This document shows positions 10,159 to 19,372 of a DNA stretch of 64,000 nt, piece after piece. The position numbers and the translations under genes are program-made. The number at the start of each line of letters is the position of its first letter. Positions within the stretch are counted from its first letter, which is position 1. This stretch comes from Iris pallida (Eukaryota > Streptophyta > Magnoliopsida > Asparagales > Iridaceae): NCBI GenBank assembly GCA_029216955.1, contig JANAVB010010791.1, positions 11,112,438 through 11,176,437 on the forward strand, read 5' to 3'. The notes under the pieces were generated by a model, which saw only the letters and a program-made list of their open reading frames with translations, was not told the DNA's origin and made no database searches.

Positions 10159-12764
10159 AACGGTATTCCTGAGACGGGAGGTACCAATACTGGAGGGCTC
10201 ATTAGATATTGTTTTATATCATCGAATGCTTTCTGACATTCATCATTCCAGACAAAAGAGACACCTTTCTTCATAAGTTTATTGAATGGTCTGCAGCGTC
10301 CTGATAAATTAGAGATGAATCTCCTGATATAAGCGATTCTTCCTTGAAATCCTCGTAGCTCTTTTAAGGTGCGTGGAGGACGCATCTCTTGGATGGCTTT
10401 GATCTTCTCGGGATCCACGTGTATACCTTTAGAGGTAATGACGAAGCCGAGAAATTTACCACTAGAGACGCCTAAGAAGGACTTAGTAGGGTTCATCTTT
10501 AATTGATGCTTACGCATTAGATCAAATATAGTCTTCAAATCTTGGATATGATCCTCCTTTTGTCGACTTTTGACTGCAATATCATCAACATAGCATTCGA
10601 CTATTTTTCGTAAATGTTCACGGAATATAGTGCTCATAGCTCGTTGATAAGTTGCTCCTGCATTCTTGAGACTGAATGGCATAACTGTATAACAGTATGT
10701 ACCAATCGGCGTTCTGAAAGAAGTGTGCTTTTCGTCCTCTGGAAACATTTTGATCTGATTGTACCCAGAATACCCGTCCATGAATGACATTCGTTCAAAT
10801 CCACAGGTATTATCAACCATGACATCAGTGATTGGTAGAGGGAATTCGTCTTTAGGACATGCCGTATTGAGATCGCGGAAGTCTATGCATACTCTGATCT
10901 TGCCAGTCTTTTTAAGAACATGAACAATATTAGCCACCCAATCGGGATGTTGTTCCTCTCTAATAAACCCAGAGGTAATGAGTTTATTGACTTCAGCTTC
11001 AATTGCATCCATGATGTCTGGACGAAATCGTCGCTGTTGTTGTTTGACCGGTTTAGCATTCGGCAAGATATTGAGCTTGTGAGTTGCAATTTGAGGATCA
11101 AGCCCTGGCATATCTTCATAACTCCAAGCAAAGACATCGATGTAATCACGAATGAGTTTGATCATGTCTTTCTTATCAGTTTCTGAAAGACTTTTACTGA
11201 TGAATATTGGTTTGGGAGATCCCTTTTCACCAACATCTATTTGAACAAGTTTATCTTCAGTCGGAGGTTCTTTTTGCTCGAAATGGAACTCCCATTGATT
11301 ATCTAATCTTTGGGCCCACTGTTCTGATTCAGGTGATATTTCAAACTCTTCTTCGTCTTTATCACTTTCTTCAGAATGGTCAATGGAAACCATGTTGGAA
11401 GACAAAATGTTACAGTAGAAGTCCCCGATACTTGTATCGGAATCCCAAGAAGTGGTACTAGAAGAATCAGATCTCTTATCTTCGTCAGACTCGGGATCTT
11501 CATGGATAATATTGATAAAAGGAGTAGGAACTATATAGCCCAATCCGTATTTCGTCCTTCCATATTTCAGAGGAGGAATACGAACATACATTTTTCTTCC
11601 TTTTCCACTATTGAGGCCAGTCCTGAAGTCATAGCCCATATTTTTGATGATGTCTTTAGATTGCTGACTATAACGACGTAGTTGTAATCTTCCAGTATCA
11701 TCATTTTTGTTATCATCTTCAAGATCAGAAGGATTTTGAGGCCCTTTGTAGAAGAATATTGGAATGTCTCCTGGCTTTCTGCTGGGAACTAGAAAGTATA
11801 AAGATTGTACAGGTTCTAGGGATACATCTGTATGAACAGTCTGTACAACTCCTATGGTTATTGTGTTCAAGTCATATAACAGATGTAAATAACTATGAAC
11901 ATAATTACACACATCAACGTACTGCAAAGGTGGAGACTTTTTATTAAATGTAAAAGCAGCATTATTTACATTGGGAGAAGACTGAGCCTTAGAGATTTTA
12001 GCCAAGTCAATGACTAAAGGGGAAGAAGAAGAACGAGAAGAAGCGTTGTTTCGATTAAGATCGATAACAAATGGCTCAGAAGAGGTGAGCTTCCTTGAAA
12101 TTTGAGATGGAAGAATAATTCGCCCTCCAACTGGAATTAGCAGAGTATCCTGTTTCATATGTGGAGATGCAGGAATTACAGTACGCCCACTGACAGGAAT
12201 GATCAGTGTATTTTGAGTAGATGACTGAGGTAACGGAGAGATCCGTCCACTCACTGGAATGATGAAAGAATCTTCTCCAGAGGGTTTAGGAGATTGTTGC
12301 TGAGTAGTTCGACCTTTAACAGGGATTATTAAAGTCTCACTTTGTGCATCTTCTTTCTCCATAGCTTGTATGATCCTTGTATACTCTTCTTTGTACATTC
12401 GGGAATCGTTGAAATAAGCTTCAACCCCATGGAAGGGATTTATATCAGCAACTTCTTTTTGTACTCTTCCATTGCTATCAATGTATTTAAAATATTTATG
12501 AAGAGTAGAGGGCACCACATTATTTTCATGAAGAAAGGGCCTCCCCAGAAGAAGATTATAGGATCCCGCGATCTCGATCACATAGAAAGTGACTTTAGAT
12601 CTGAAATCACCTATCTGAAGCTTCAGATGAATCTTTCCCAAAGGCTCATTTCGGCTTTGATTGAATCCCAAGATAGTAGTAACCGTCTTGGAGAGCTTGT
12701 GAAGAGGGATTTTTAGTTCATCCAACAAACTCTTTGGCATTATGCTTAGCAGACCCTGGGTCAA
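10159..12764 (-). pseudogene. Element B protease end and reverse transcriptase
   Basis: This frame runs from just after the protease active-site motif through a Ser/Pro-rich linker with repeated IPVSGR-like motifs, then a full reverse transcriptase. RT blocks seen are GFIREEQHPDWVANIV, KIRVCIDFRDLN, FMDGYSGYNQI and the catalytic YVDD at 10581-10592, followed by the thumb region and the start of RNase H (KKGVSFVWNDECQKAF). It stops at PPVSGIPF where the LTR of element A begins; an open frame continues to 10068 only by reading into that LTR. A frameshift near 12752 separates it from the preceding gag/protease frame (DPGSA). Confidence 0.92.
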
Positions 12765-13947
12765 TGAGGATACGATCTATCTTCATCGTATCAATATAAC
12801 CAGTGTAGTAGAGAGGTCGGTCATGTCGATTATCCTCCAGTAGCATGTCGTCTTGTGTAAAGGTGATATTTGGGATAATCTCCAGTACACTGTTACAATG
12901 TAAGCAAGTGGCAGGTTCCGTATCTGGCTTCTTCAATTGTGCAAGACAAGAGTCAGCTTGTAGAAGTGCTTCACTTAACGTCTCCCGAGTTTCTTTAGAA
13001 AGACGTAGAAGTTCAAAGAGGGACATTCTAGCTGGAGTATTAGCAAGTTGAGCCAAAATGTCGAAGTTGTAAGGCTTCTGAAGTCCAAAAGGAAGAGACT
13101 TCTTGATTGGTTTATCAAACTGAGCTTGTTGCTTGCCTTTCTCAAGAGTTGTGGGTTTGGGAGGAACAGGTTCAACTGGTGTAGTTGAAGGAACAGGTGC
13201 AGTAGATGATTCTTCTTCAGGAGGAACATTAGGAGCATCTTTAGCAGCTGAAGGGATATCAGTAGGATCTTCAGGATTTTTAGAATAATCCTTTAGGTAA
13301 GGTTTCCCCGTTCGAGTAGCACTAACAAGTGCTTCTTCTTTGTCTTTTGGCCCTGTGTCAGAGGTAGACCCAAGAGAAGTCATATGACATGACTTGATCT
13401 TTCCAGCCTTCTTGGACTTTCGAGAAGAAATCTTTTGAGGAGAAGGAGATTCAAAGTCTGTTATTAGATCAGGATGAATCCACATGATTTCTCCAGTCTC
13501 CAAAGTGATTGGTGCTAATCCTTCAGACTGTGGAGGAGGAATATTTACTATTTCAAGAATTGCCTTGGGAATAGGAACAATTCCGCTTTCAAGAAATTGA
13601 GGAGGAAAGTCTCCAAATTGCATAGAGACGACATTAGAAGTGACGATCTTCTCTTTTGGAGTAAGAGAGATAGCTCCAGACTTAATCATTTCTTGGATCT
13701 TTCCTTTCGTCTTACCAGCTTCATCAGGTTTCTTGATCTCAGGTAATTGTATTTTATTACCTTTCAGCAGACATTCAAAGATACCAAGGACATCGTCGTC
13801 ATCAAAAGAATATTCTTCTTTGGGGCAAGGTGTTCTTGATTGTTGAGTTGTAGAGGCAGGAGTTTGAACATTTGATGCATCTTTGCTCTGAAGATTAACT
13901 TTAAGAGTTTCTTTTCCTTTGCGAGCATTATTTTTATTGTTAGCACC
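12718..13947 (-). pseudogene. Element B gag C-terminus and protease N-terminus
   Basis: This frame follows the TAA at 13948-13950 in phase with gag. It includes a Lys-rich segment (NNKNNARKGK), a Pro/Ser-rich acidic middle, a conserved PYNFDILAQLANTPA box also present in element E, and the protease entry RILIDPGSA, whose Asp is the expected catalytic residue. The next residues are shifted into another frame. No zinc knuckle is visible, as is usual in Tat-type gag. Confidence 0.8.
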
Positions 13948-14499
13948 TTATCCTGTTTCTTTAGGAGTCATCTGCACTCCTAAACCTTTGAAGGTTTCAA
14001 CACTGATTTCTGTAGCTTTGGCACTGACTATGAAGGAAGGCCAATCTTGAAATTGAGTGGAGCCTGTCCACATACTGATGATTGGCAACAAGTTTGATTT
14101 GCACGTGTCAATGGTGACAGCATCAGGAGTTCCAAGAGGCATCTTCAGAGCTTCTCTTCGAAACCGTTTAATGTATTCCTCTGTAGATTCATTATTTTTC
14201 TGCTTGATTCTAATAAGAGCAGACATAGTCATGTCATTAAGCCCTTCATAGAACCTTTCAAGAAACATCTGTTTGAAACCAGCAAATGAGGTAATGCTCC
14301 CATCTGGGAGACTCCTATACCATTCATAAGCCGTTCCCTTGAGACATCCAATAAATACCCGAGTAAGGAGGGCATCACTTGGTTGCAGTTGATCAGTCAT
14401 CACTTCAAAGTGATTAATAAACTGACTTGGAGAAGTGGTTCCATCATAGAATAAGATAGTAGGAGGCTTGTATTTAGGAGGATATGATACTTGCTTCTA
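13948..14499 (-). pseudogene. Element B gag core
   Basis: This is the retrotransposon gag core, including FIGCLKGTAYEWYRSLP, FLERFY and LLPIISMW motifs that align without gaps to element E (45260-45772). It is bounded by in-frame stops: TAG at 14497-14499 upstream and TAA at 13948-13950 downstream. No good start codon precedes the core after the upstream TAG, so it would need readthrough or an ancestral sense codon there. Confidence 0.85.
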
Positions 14500-15228
14500 T
14501 TCTATCGGATAAGGCTGCTTGATGCCTAACCTTTGTAAACCATCCTTCTGTTTGAATGCCTCGAATTGAGTTTTGAGATTCTTCAATTCTTCAGAGACAA
14601 CTCCCGAAGATTGTAGAGTTGTGGCTTGTAGATAATAGTTGGGAGGAGGAACAACATTGTAAGTACTACCCCCAGCTCCAGAGAGACTAGGATTTGGTTG
14701 AGCTGGTCTAGGAGTATTGGATTGTACTGCTGGAGGAACTTGTATTGGACTTATATCAGTATCAACTGGTATGGCATCTGGTACAGTCTGTCAATTTTGC
14801 AACTGAGCTGTCATGAGTTCAAACATCGACTTCATTGTGTCAGTCATAGACTTCATTTGCTGTTCCAAAGAAGCAATTCTTTGATCTTGAGGAGTCAAGG
14901 AAGAAGAAGGTTCATCAGTATTCCCATCAACCATATAAGTTATGACTGTACGAGGAATTATTGATGAACTGGTAGATGTTGTTTGCTCTGAATCATTGCT
15001 TCGTGCATCAAAGTCAATTATAGGAGAATTACCCCCAGCAGGAAGAGGTGGGAAGTTAGATTCTCCAAGGAATTCAGAATCAATTTCAGGGATCAAATTT
15101 CTTTGACTAGAAGCCAGGACTCTTGCTCTGGTGTTTCTATATACTCCATCTGGACTATCAACTCTACCCCCGGTGTCCCGAGAAGTCATGTTGACAGAGG
15201 CAAACAAAGGCTCATCTTCATCAGGCAT
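14500..15228 (-). pseudogene. Element B extra ORF, C-terminal part, to gag linker
   Basis: The frame 15228 to 14791 encodes an acidic, Ser/Thr-rich protein with GVYRNTRAR and RTVITYMVDG boxes and a coiled-coil-like end (SLEQQMKSMTDTMKSMFELM). A TGA lies at 14791-14793, and the same frame continues through a Pro/Gln-rich linker to QPYPIE and the TAG at 14497. Element E has the same boxes in the same order, which supports this being a real protein of the lineage. Function unknown. Confidence 0.7.
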
Positions 15229-15385
15229 AGGTTCATACTGAATCCTATTGAAGACAGACTGTCATTTAGTTTGACATCTGCATTGCATTGTGGCTCTTGG
15301 CTGGAAGTCACATTCATGATCACCATGGTCTTGAACCGTTGATTGACATCTGCACTGAATTATGACTCTTGGATAGAAGTCACAT
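15229..15385. repeat. Short direct duplication in element B
   Basis: Two copies of a segment beginning GACATCTGCA and ending GAAGTCACATTCA (about 15275-15317 and 15347-15391) differ by several bases and lie between the two halves of the extra ORF. The main frame is closed here; another frame reads a duplicated CDF-PR-QCRCQ peptide. Confidence 0.6.
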
Positions 15386-16645
15386 TCAGCATGTTCCTTT
15401 TGACATAGAATTACTCCTTCTCTTCTGTTGAAGATATTCCCGTAAATCTGTTTGTGAAGATTGAGGATTATACTTCCTGTTCTTGGGTCTTGATGGCTCT
15501 TGATTATACAAAGAGTGATTAATGTGAGCCACATAATTTCTTGCATACTCTGCATCTGGATCTTTTATCTTCATATCCAATTGGTATGGTTTCTTAACAC
15601 CAGAAGTGCTGAGTTTTGTTCTTAAATCAGTGGAAGGTAACACATTAATTTTGGAAACATGGAGTTTTCCTTCCATTGATCTGGATATTTGCAGAGAAGG
15701 AAGAGTTGAACCACTCATTTGATAAGGAGTTGGTAACAGACCCTCTTTAATGGACAGATTCTGTGCCCAATTTGAAGAAGTCATAGGAGAAGATATTAAG
15801 GAATATTTCTTCTTAGACTCATTCAGATTTTGAGACATAGAATGTCCAGAAGGAAGAGTAGTCAAAAGACCATCTCCTTTCCTTTGACTAACAAAAGTAT
15901 CAGTCAAAGCTGTTCCTGAAGTAAAAACTACAGGAGCAGAAGAAACAACTAAAGAGTTATTCCTTTTCGAAGGGACTTTGTGTGGAAGACCACCCCCAGT
16001 TCTAGTAGAACTCGGTAAAGAAGAAGAGATAACTAAGGAGTTATTCTTCTCTGATAAAATACACGCTGAAACAGATTTGGCTAAGGAACCAGTACTGTTA
16101 GCGTGACTTTTAATTTTAGAATTACACGCTGGAACAGATTTGGCTAAGGAGCCAGTACTGTCAGCGTGACTTTTAGGGTTGAATTCGCACGCTGGAACAG
16201 ATTTGGCTAAGAAGCCAATACTGTCAACGTGACTTTTAGGGTTAAATTTGCACGCTGGAACAGATTTGGCTAAGGAGCCAGTACTGTCAGCGTGACTTTT
16301 AGGATTGAATTTGCACGCTGGAACAGATTTGGCTAAGGAGCCAGTACTGTCAACGTGACTTTTGATTACTGTCATCTTCGAGCGCACAAGAGTGTGCGTG
16401 CTTGCAGTGGAGTTCTTGCCAGAGGTAGGAGTAGACACTGTGGCAGAGACTTCACCATTAATAGCCAACTGATTCTTAGGGACATAGACAGAGTGTCCCT
16501 TCGACTTGGCAGTGATGATGGAGGCTGGAGTGGGCTTGCCACCCTTAGCCTGCTGCATTTCTTCATAGGCGAGTTGATCGAATTTGATCGTCATCACCTT
16601 CTTCGTCGAGCCGATTGACGAAGTGTCGTATTGAGTTGTTACCAT
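15386..16645 (-). pseudogene. Element B extra ORF upstream of gag (ORF1)
   Basis: An open frame of about 420 codons from the first ATG after the primer site (16643-16645). The N-terminus has a FDQLAYEEM box matching FDQKAFEEM in element E. The middle carries five 21-residue tandem repeats (SHADSTGSLAKSVPACKFNPK-like). The C-terminus is basic and Ser-rich (VKKPYQLDMK, NRKYNPQS). Ogre-type elements are known to have an ORF of unknown function before gag, and this fits. It is the longest undamaged frame of element B. The open frame extends upstream to 16906, but that part lies in the LTR and primer site. Confidence 0.75.
16062..16376 (-). repeat. Five 63-bp tandem repeats inside element B ORF1
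   Basis: Units start at 16062, 16125, 16188, 16251 and 16314, exactly 63 bp apart, keeping the reading frame (21 codons). Each unit starts with CACGCTG and holds CAGCGTG (or TAGCGTG, CAACGTG) about 37-43 bases later, so each can fold as a hairpin with a 6-7 bp stem. Confidence 0.95.
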
Positions 16646-16665
16646 CTCAGAAGAGGAGATGGTTT

Positions 16666-16683
16666 TCCCCAGCAGAGTCGCCA
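16666..16683 (-). other. Primer binding site of element B (tRNA-Arg type)
   Basis: Minus strand TGGCGACTCTGCTGGGGA, three bases from the LTR end. It is identical to the site in element E at 43129-43146. This sequence type is the tRNA-Arg primer site reported for Ogre/Tat elements. Confidence 0.88.
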
Positions 16684-16857
16684 ATTTGTTTTCCATAAAG
16701 AAATTCTCTTTATTTGTTGTGTTTCTGGGAAAATTACAACTGTAGGAATCCGATCTAGAAGACGATCGCTTTATCCCTTGGACTATGCGAAGAAGAAAAG
16801 CTCTCAAAATTTTGACAGTAGATATCAACGTATCTATCCAATGAATGAGAAAAAGAA

Positions 16858-16871
16858 CTCTATTTATAGAG
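16858..16871 (-). promoter_or_regulatory. TATA box of element B LTR
   Basis: Minus strand CTCTATAAATAGAG is a strong plant TATA box and is itself a perfect palindrome. Transcription would start near 16830-16840 and run toward the primer site. Confidence 0.75.
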
Positions 16872-17084
16872 TCAAGAATAATAACAGAAAAGATAACTGT
16901 CTTCACAGCCTATGCCTAGTTAAAAATCACGCAGGATTTAACATACGCAAGGCTGTGAGCAGTTACTGGACGTGGCTTGTAACTGTTGGACACATGGCAA
17001 TCATGCATGAGTCGTGTGCAAGTTACAGGACACGCAGGCGAGAGATCAGTGGCATGGCTGCCACGTACTCCAATTTGATGAAAT

Positions 17085-17285
17085 CCACGCAGACTTGTTG
17101 AAGACGAAATCCACGCAAACTCGGGGTAGAAAGCTTCAAAATCCACGCAAACTTGGGGCAGGAAGCTTCAGGATCCACGCAGACTTCGAGGCAAAGAACT
17201 TCAAAATCCACGCAAACTTGAGGAAGAAAACTTCAGAATCCACGCAAACTTGAGATGAAGATCACAAATACACGCAGACTTGAGA
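17085..17285 (-). repeat. 33-bp direct repeats upstream of the element B TATA box
   Basis: About seven units with the core ATCCACGCAAACTTGAGG are spaced about 33 bp apart, roughly 215-415 bases upstream of the TATA box. Further copies of the GCGTGA word (AGCGTGACTTTT) lie at 17553-17630. The position suits an enhancer or protein-binding array. Confidence 0.8.
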
Positions 17286-17647
17286 TAGAACTGCCAGCTG
17301 TCTTGATTCACCGTGTCTCGACTGACACAAAATCTCTGACAGTGATTGCTTTGTCAGTCGCATTAAATGACAAGAAACCCTTTTGGTACGCCAACTCGAC
17401 GAAGGCTGAGTCTTGCTGAAGAAGATTTCAAAAATCACGCGATAGACGGCGATGATCTCTCGAATTCTGTGTATACGTTGCATACGAAGAGATATTCTTC
17501 GACTGTTGTGCTGTCAGTCATAATTACTCTTTGACAAATGATGAGCTGTCTCCCAGCGTGATTTGTTTATATTGTCTAGATCAACTGAGCGTGACTTTTG
17601 ACTCTGTCTTGATCAACTCAGCGTGACTTTCATTTTTGAGGCCTACA

Positions 17648-17735
17648 AAATTATAATATGAAATAAATATCATTAAATAATAATTATAATTACAAAATTT
17701 CAAAATTACCCTCATCTGGAAAACTGGGTGTTACA
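17648..17735 (-). repeat. Element C left LTR, last 88 bp before interruption
   Basis: Matches the right ends of the two complete C LTRs (AAATTATAATATGAAATAAA through GGGTGTTACA). The rest of this LTR is expected on the far side of elements B and A, left of the window. Confidence 0.9.
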
Positions 17736-17751
17736 ATCCTACCCACCTTAT
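17736..17751 (-). other. Element C polypurine tract, unit 1
   Basis: Minus strand ATAAGGTGGGTAGGAT directly precedes the LTR start TGTAACACCC. It follows a CGAGGACAAAATTT box like those of A and D. The same tract is at 24802-24817. Confidence 0.75.
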
Positions 17752-19357
17752 AAAAATTTTGTCCTCGAAATTAAGACGATCATACCCCTTCTAGATCAAA
17801 CATAGACAAGGGTCAATCACTAGTCAATTTTCTCAACATCCTAGTACTTGGTCGTCAGCTGGTCAACTTCCTAGGATTTTACCTATGCTAGCTATCTAGA
17901 TATTGGCAACCAGAATTTAGCAAAAGAGAAACTCTATAATAGGCTAGCTCTTAACCTTCCAAATCCTATCAAGTCACCCATAACTAATTACCCACAAGCT
18001 AAGCACACCAATCCCAAATATCACATATATATATACTCAAGAACAACAACCCATCACATATATCCTAAATATATCATCTATATATATAAACCTCTTAGTC
18101 CTAGGTGAAACTACAACTATGCTCAAGGGCAGGCTCTGGTCACTGGGTGCCTTACTGGAAGGGTGAGGAAAACTATAATAAATCATCAAGGTTGTATGGC
18201 ATACTACATCCTATACGTAACTGGTTGGTATCATAATAACAGGGAATTATCTGCAATGGGTTACTGCTCTAGCACCAATGCTAACTATCACCTCTAGGGT
18301 ACAGACACTCTACGAGTCACCATATCTATATACTATGAAGGAACTACCGATGAACAAGCCCTACAAACTAAATATCCCTACTCCTAAGTCATTTATAACA
18401 ATAAAAAAGGGTATGATGTTTTAAACCTTCTCAAGATACAATCTGCTAATCATATGCGTCTGTCCAAAATCATGTTGCCCAGAGTCCTCATCATGCTAGT
18501 GGGCAATGCTACGATAATCACAGAGTCCTTGACTAAGGTACGTACCCTTCGGTTCATAGTATTTAAAATTTTTGCATTGCCGCATGCGACGGCGAAAACC
18601 TTAAATTCCCATACCCGAGAAATACATCCAAATCTGACTGCATGTCCTCACTATGCCAACTAACACGACCATCGAAGAGTCTAGATCCCATGATTTAGGT
18701 GACCTAGCCCATATGATTTTCTCAGAAGAAAAACAAATATAACAAAAGAACAACATGACAAAGTTAATCAATCAGCAAGGAACATATGGAATCGGATTTC
18801 AAGGTAGTTATAAAAGACAATTTTGGGAATGGAATCAAGAAGAACGGAACTTGCAGCAAGATCTCCAATGGTCTGTGCATCCTCGACTGTCCTGACGATA
18901 GCTCGCCCCTGCTGGTTTCCTCTGGTCCGCTGCTGATGCTGCATGAACCGCTGCTGAGAGAAATCAGAAATAACGGAAGAAAATATCTGTACAGATAGAG
19001 GTGCACCTCCAATGTAGCAGAAATGCCAACCAGAGTCTGCACAACAAGAGCTGCGGTCTCGAGACCCTGATAAACAGGACGAGAGGTGGCCAGCCTCTCG
19101 ATAGTATTCCCCGAACCAGAGCGATGAGATCGTCTTCATAACCATCATGAAGACGGATCAAACCAAGAAGCAATTACTGAGAATGAAGCGAACATCAAGG
19201 GAGGACTGTTTATATTCAAGGGAAATCAATAAGCAGCAATTGGATAAAAAGAATCTGATTAAGAGTTTTTCCTAATGTGATTGAGTACCTCAAAAATATC
19301 CTAATCCTACTGCAGGCTGTAGTGATACTCTAGTTCGAATACCACTACATAAACTCG

Positions 19358-19372
19358 ACCTGCATGGGCCAC
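19358..19372 (-). other. Primer-site-like motif, element C unit 1
   Basis: Minus strand GTGGCCCATGCAGGT, 11 bases inside the LTR edge at 19384; identical to the motif in A and D. Confidence 0.6.

Larger units (their letters stand above)
10159..17647 (-). mobile_element. Element B: Tat/Ogre-like Ty3/Gypsy element (5' half)
   Basis: Read on the minus strand: 5' LTR (16687-17647), tRNA-Arg-type primer site, extra ORF, gag, protease and most of reverse transcriptase/RNase H, where element A is inserted at 10158/10159. RNase H, integrase and the 3' LTR must lie left of the window. The RT signature (YVDD, DWVANIV, CPKDEFPLP) and the primer site fit the Tat/Ogre branch, which lacks a chromodomain. 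It is inserted in the left LTR of the C array; the predicted target duplication is AAATT at 17648-17652. Confidence 0.9.
16687..17647 (-). repeat. Element B 5' LTR (961 bp)
   Basis: Read on minus it runs TGTAGGCCTC ... GGAAAACA. Its right end abuts an interrupted C LTR (17648), whose uninterrupted sequence is seen near 24711. The other LTR is outside the window, so the length rests on the TG/CA ends, the primer site and the host junction. Confidence 0.85.

Noticed and set aside
18768..19173. Minus-strand frames in the C interior as a gag gene
   Set aside because: Three overlapping frames stay open, none shows gag core or zinc knuckle, and lengths are short. At most a remnant.
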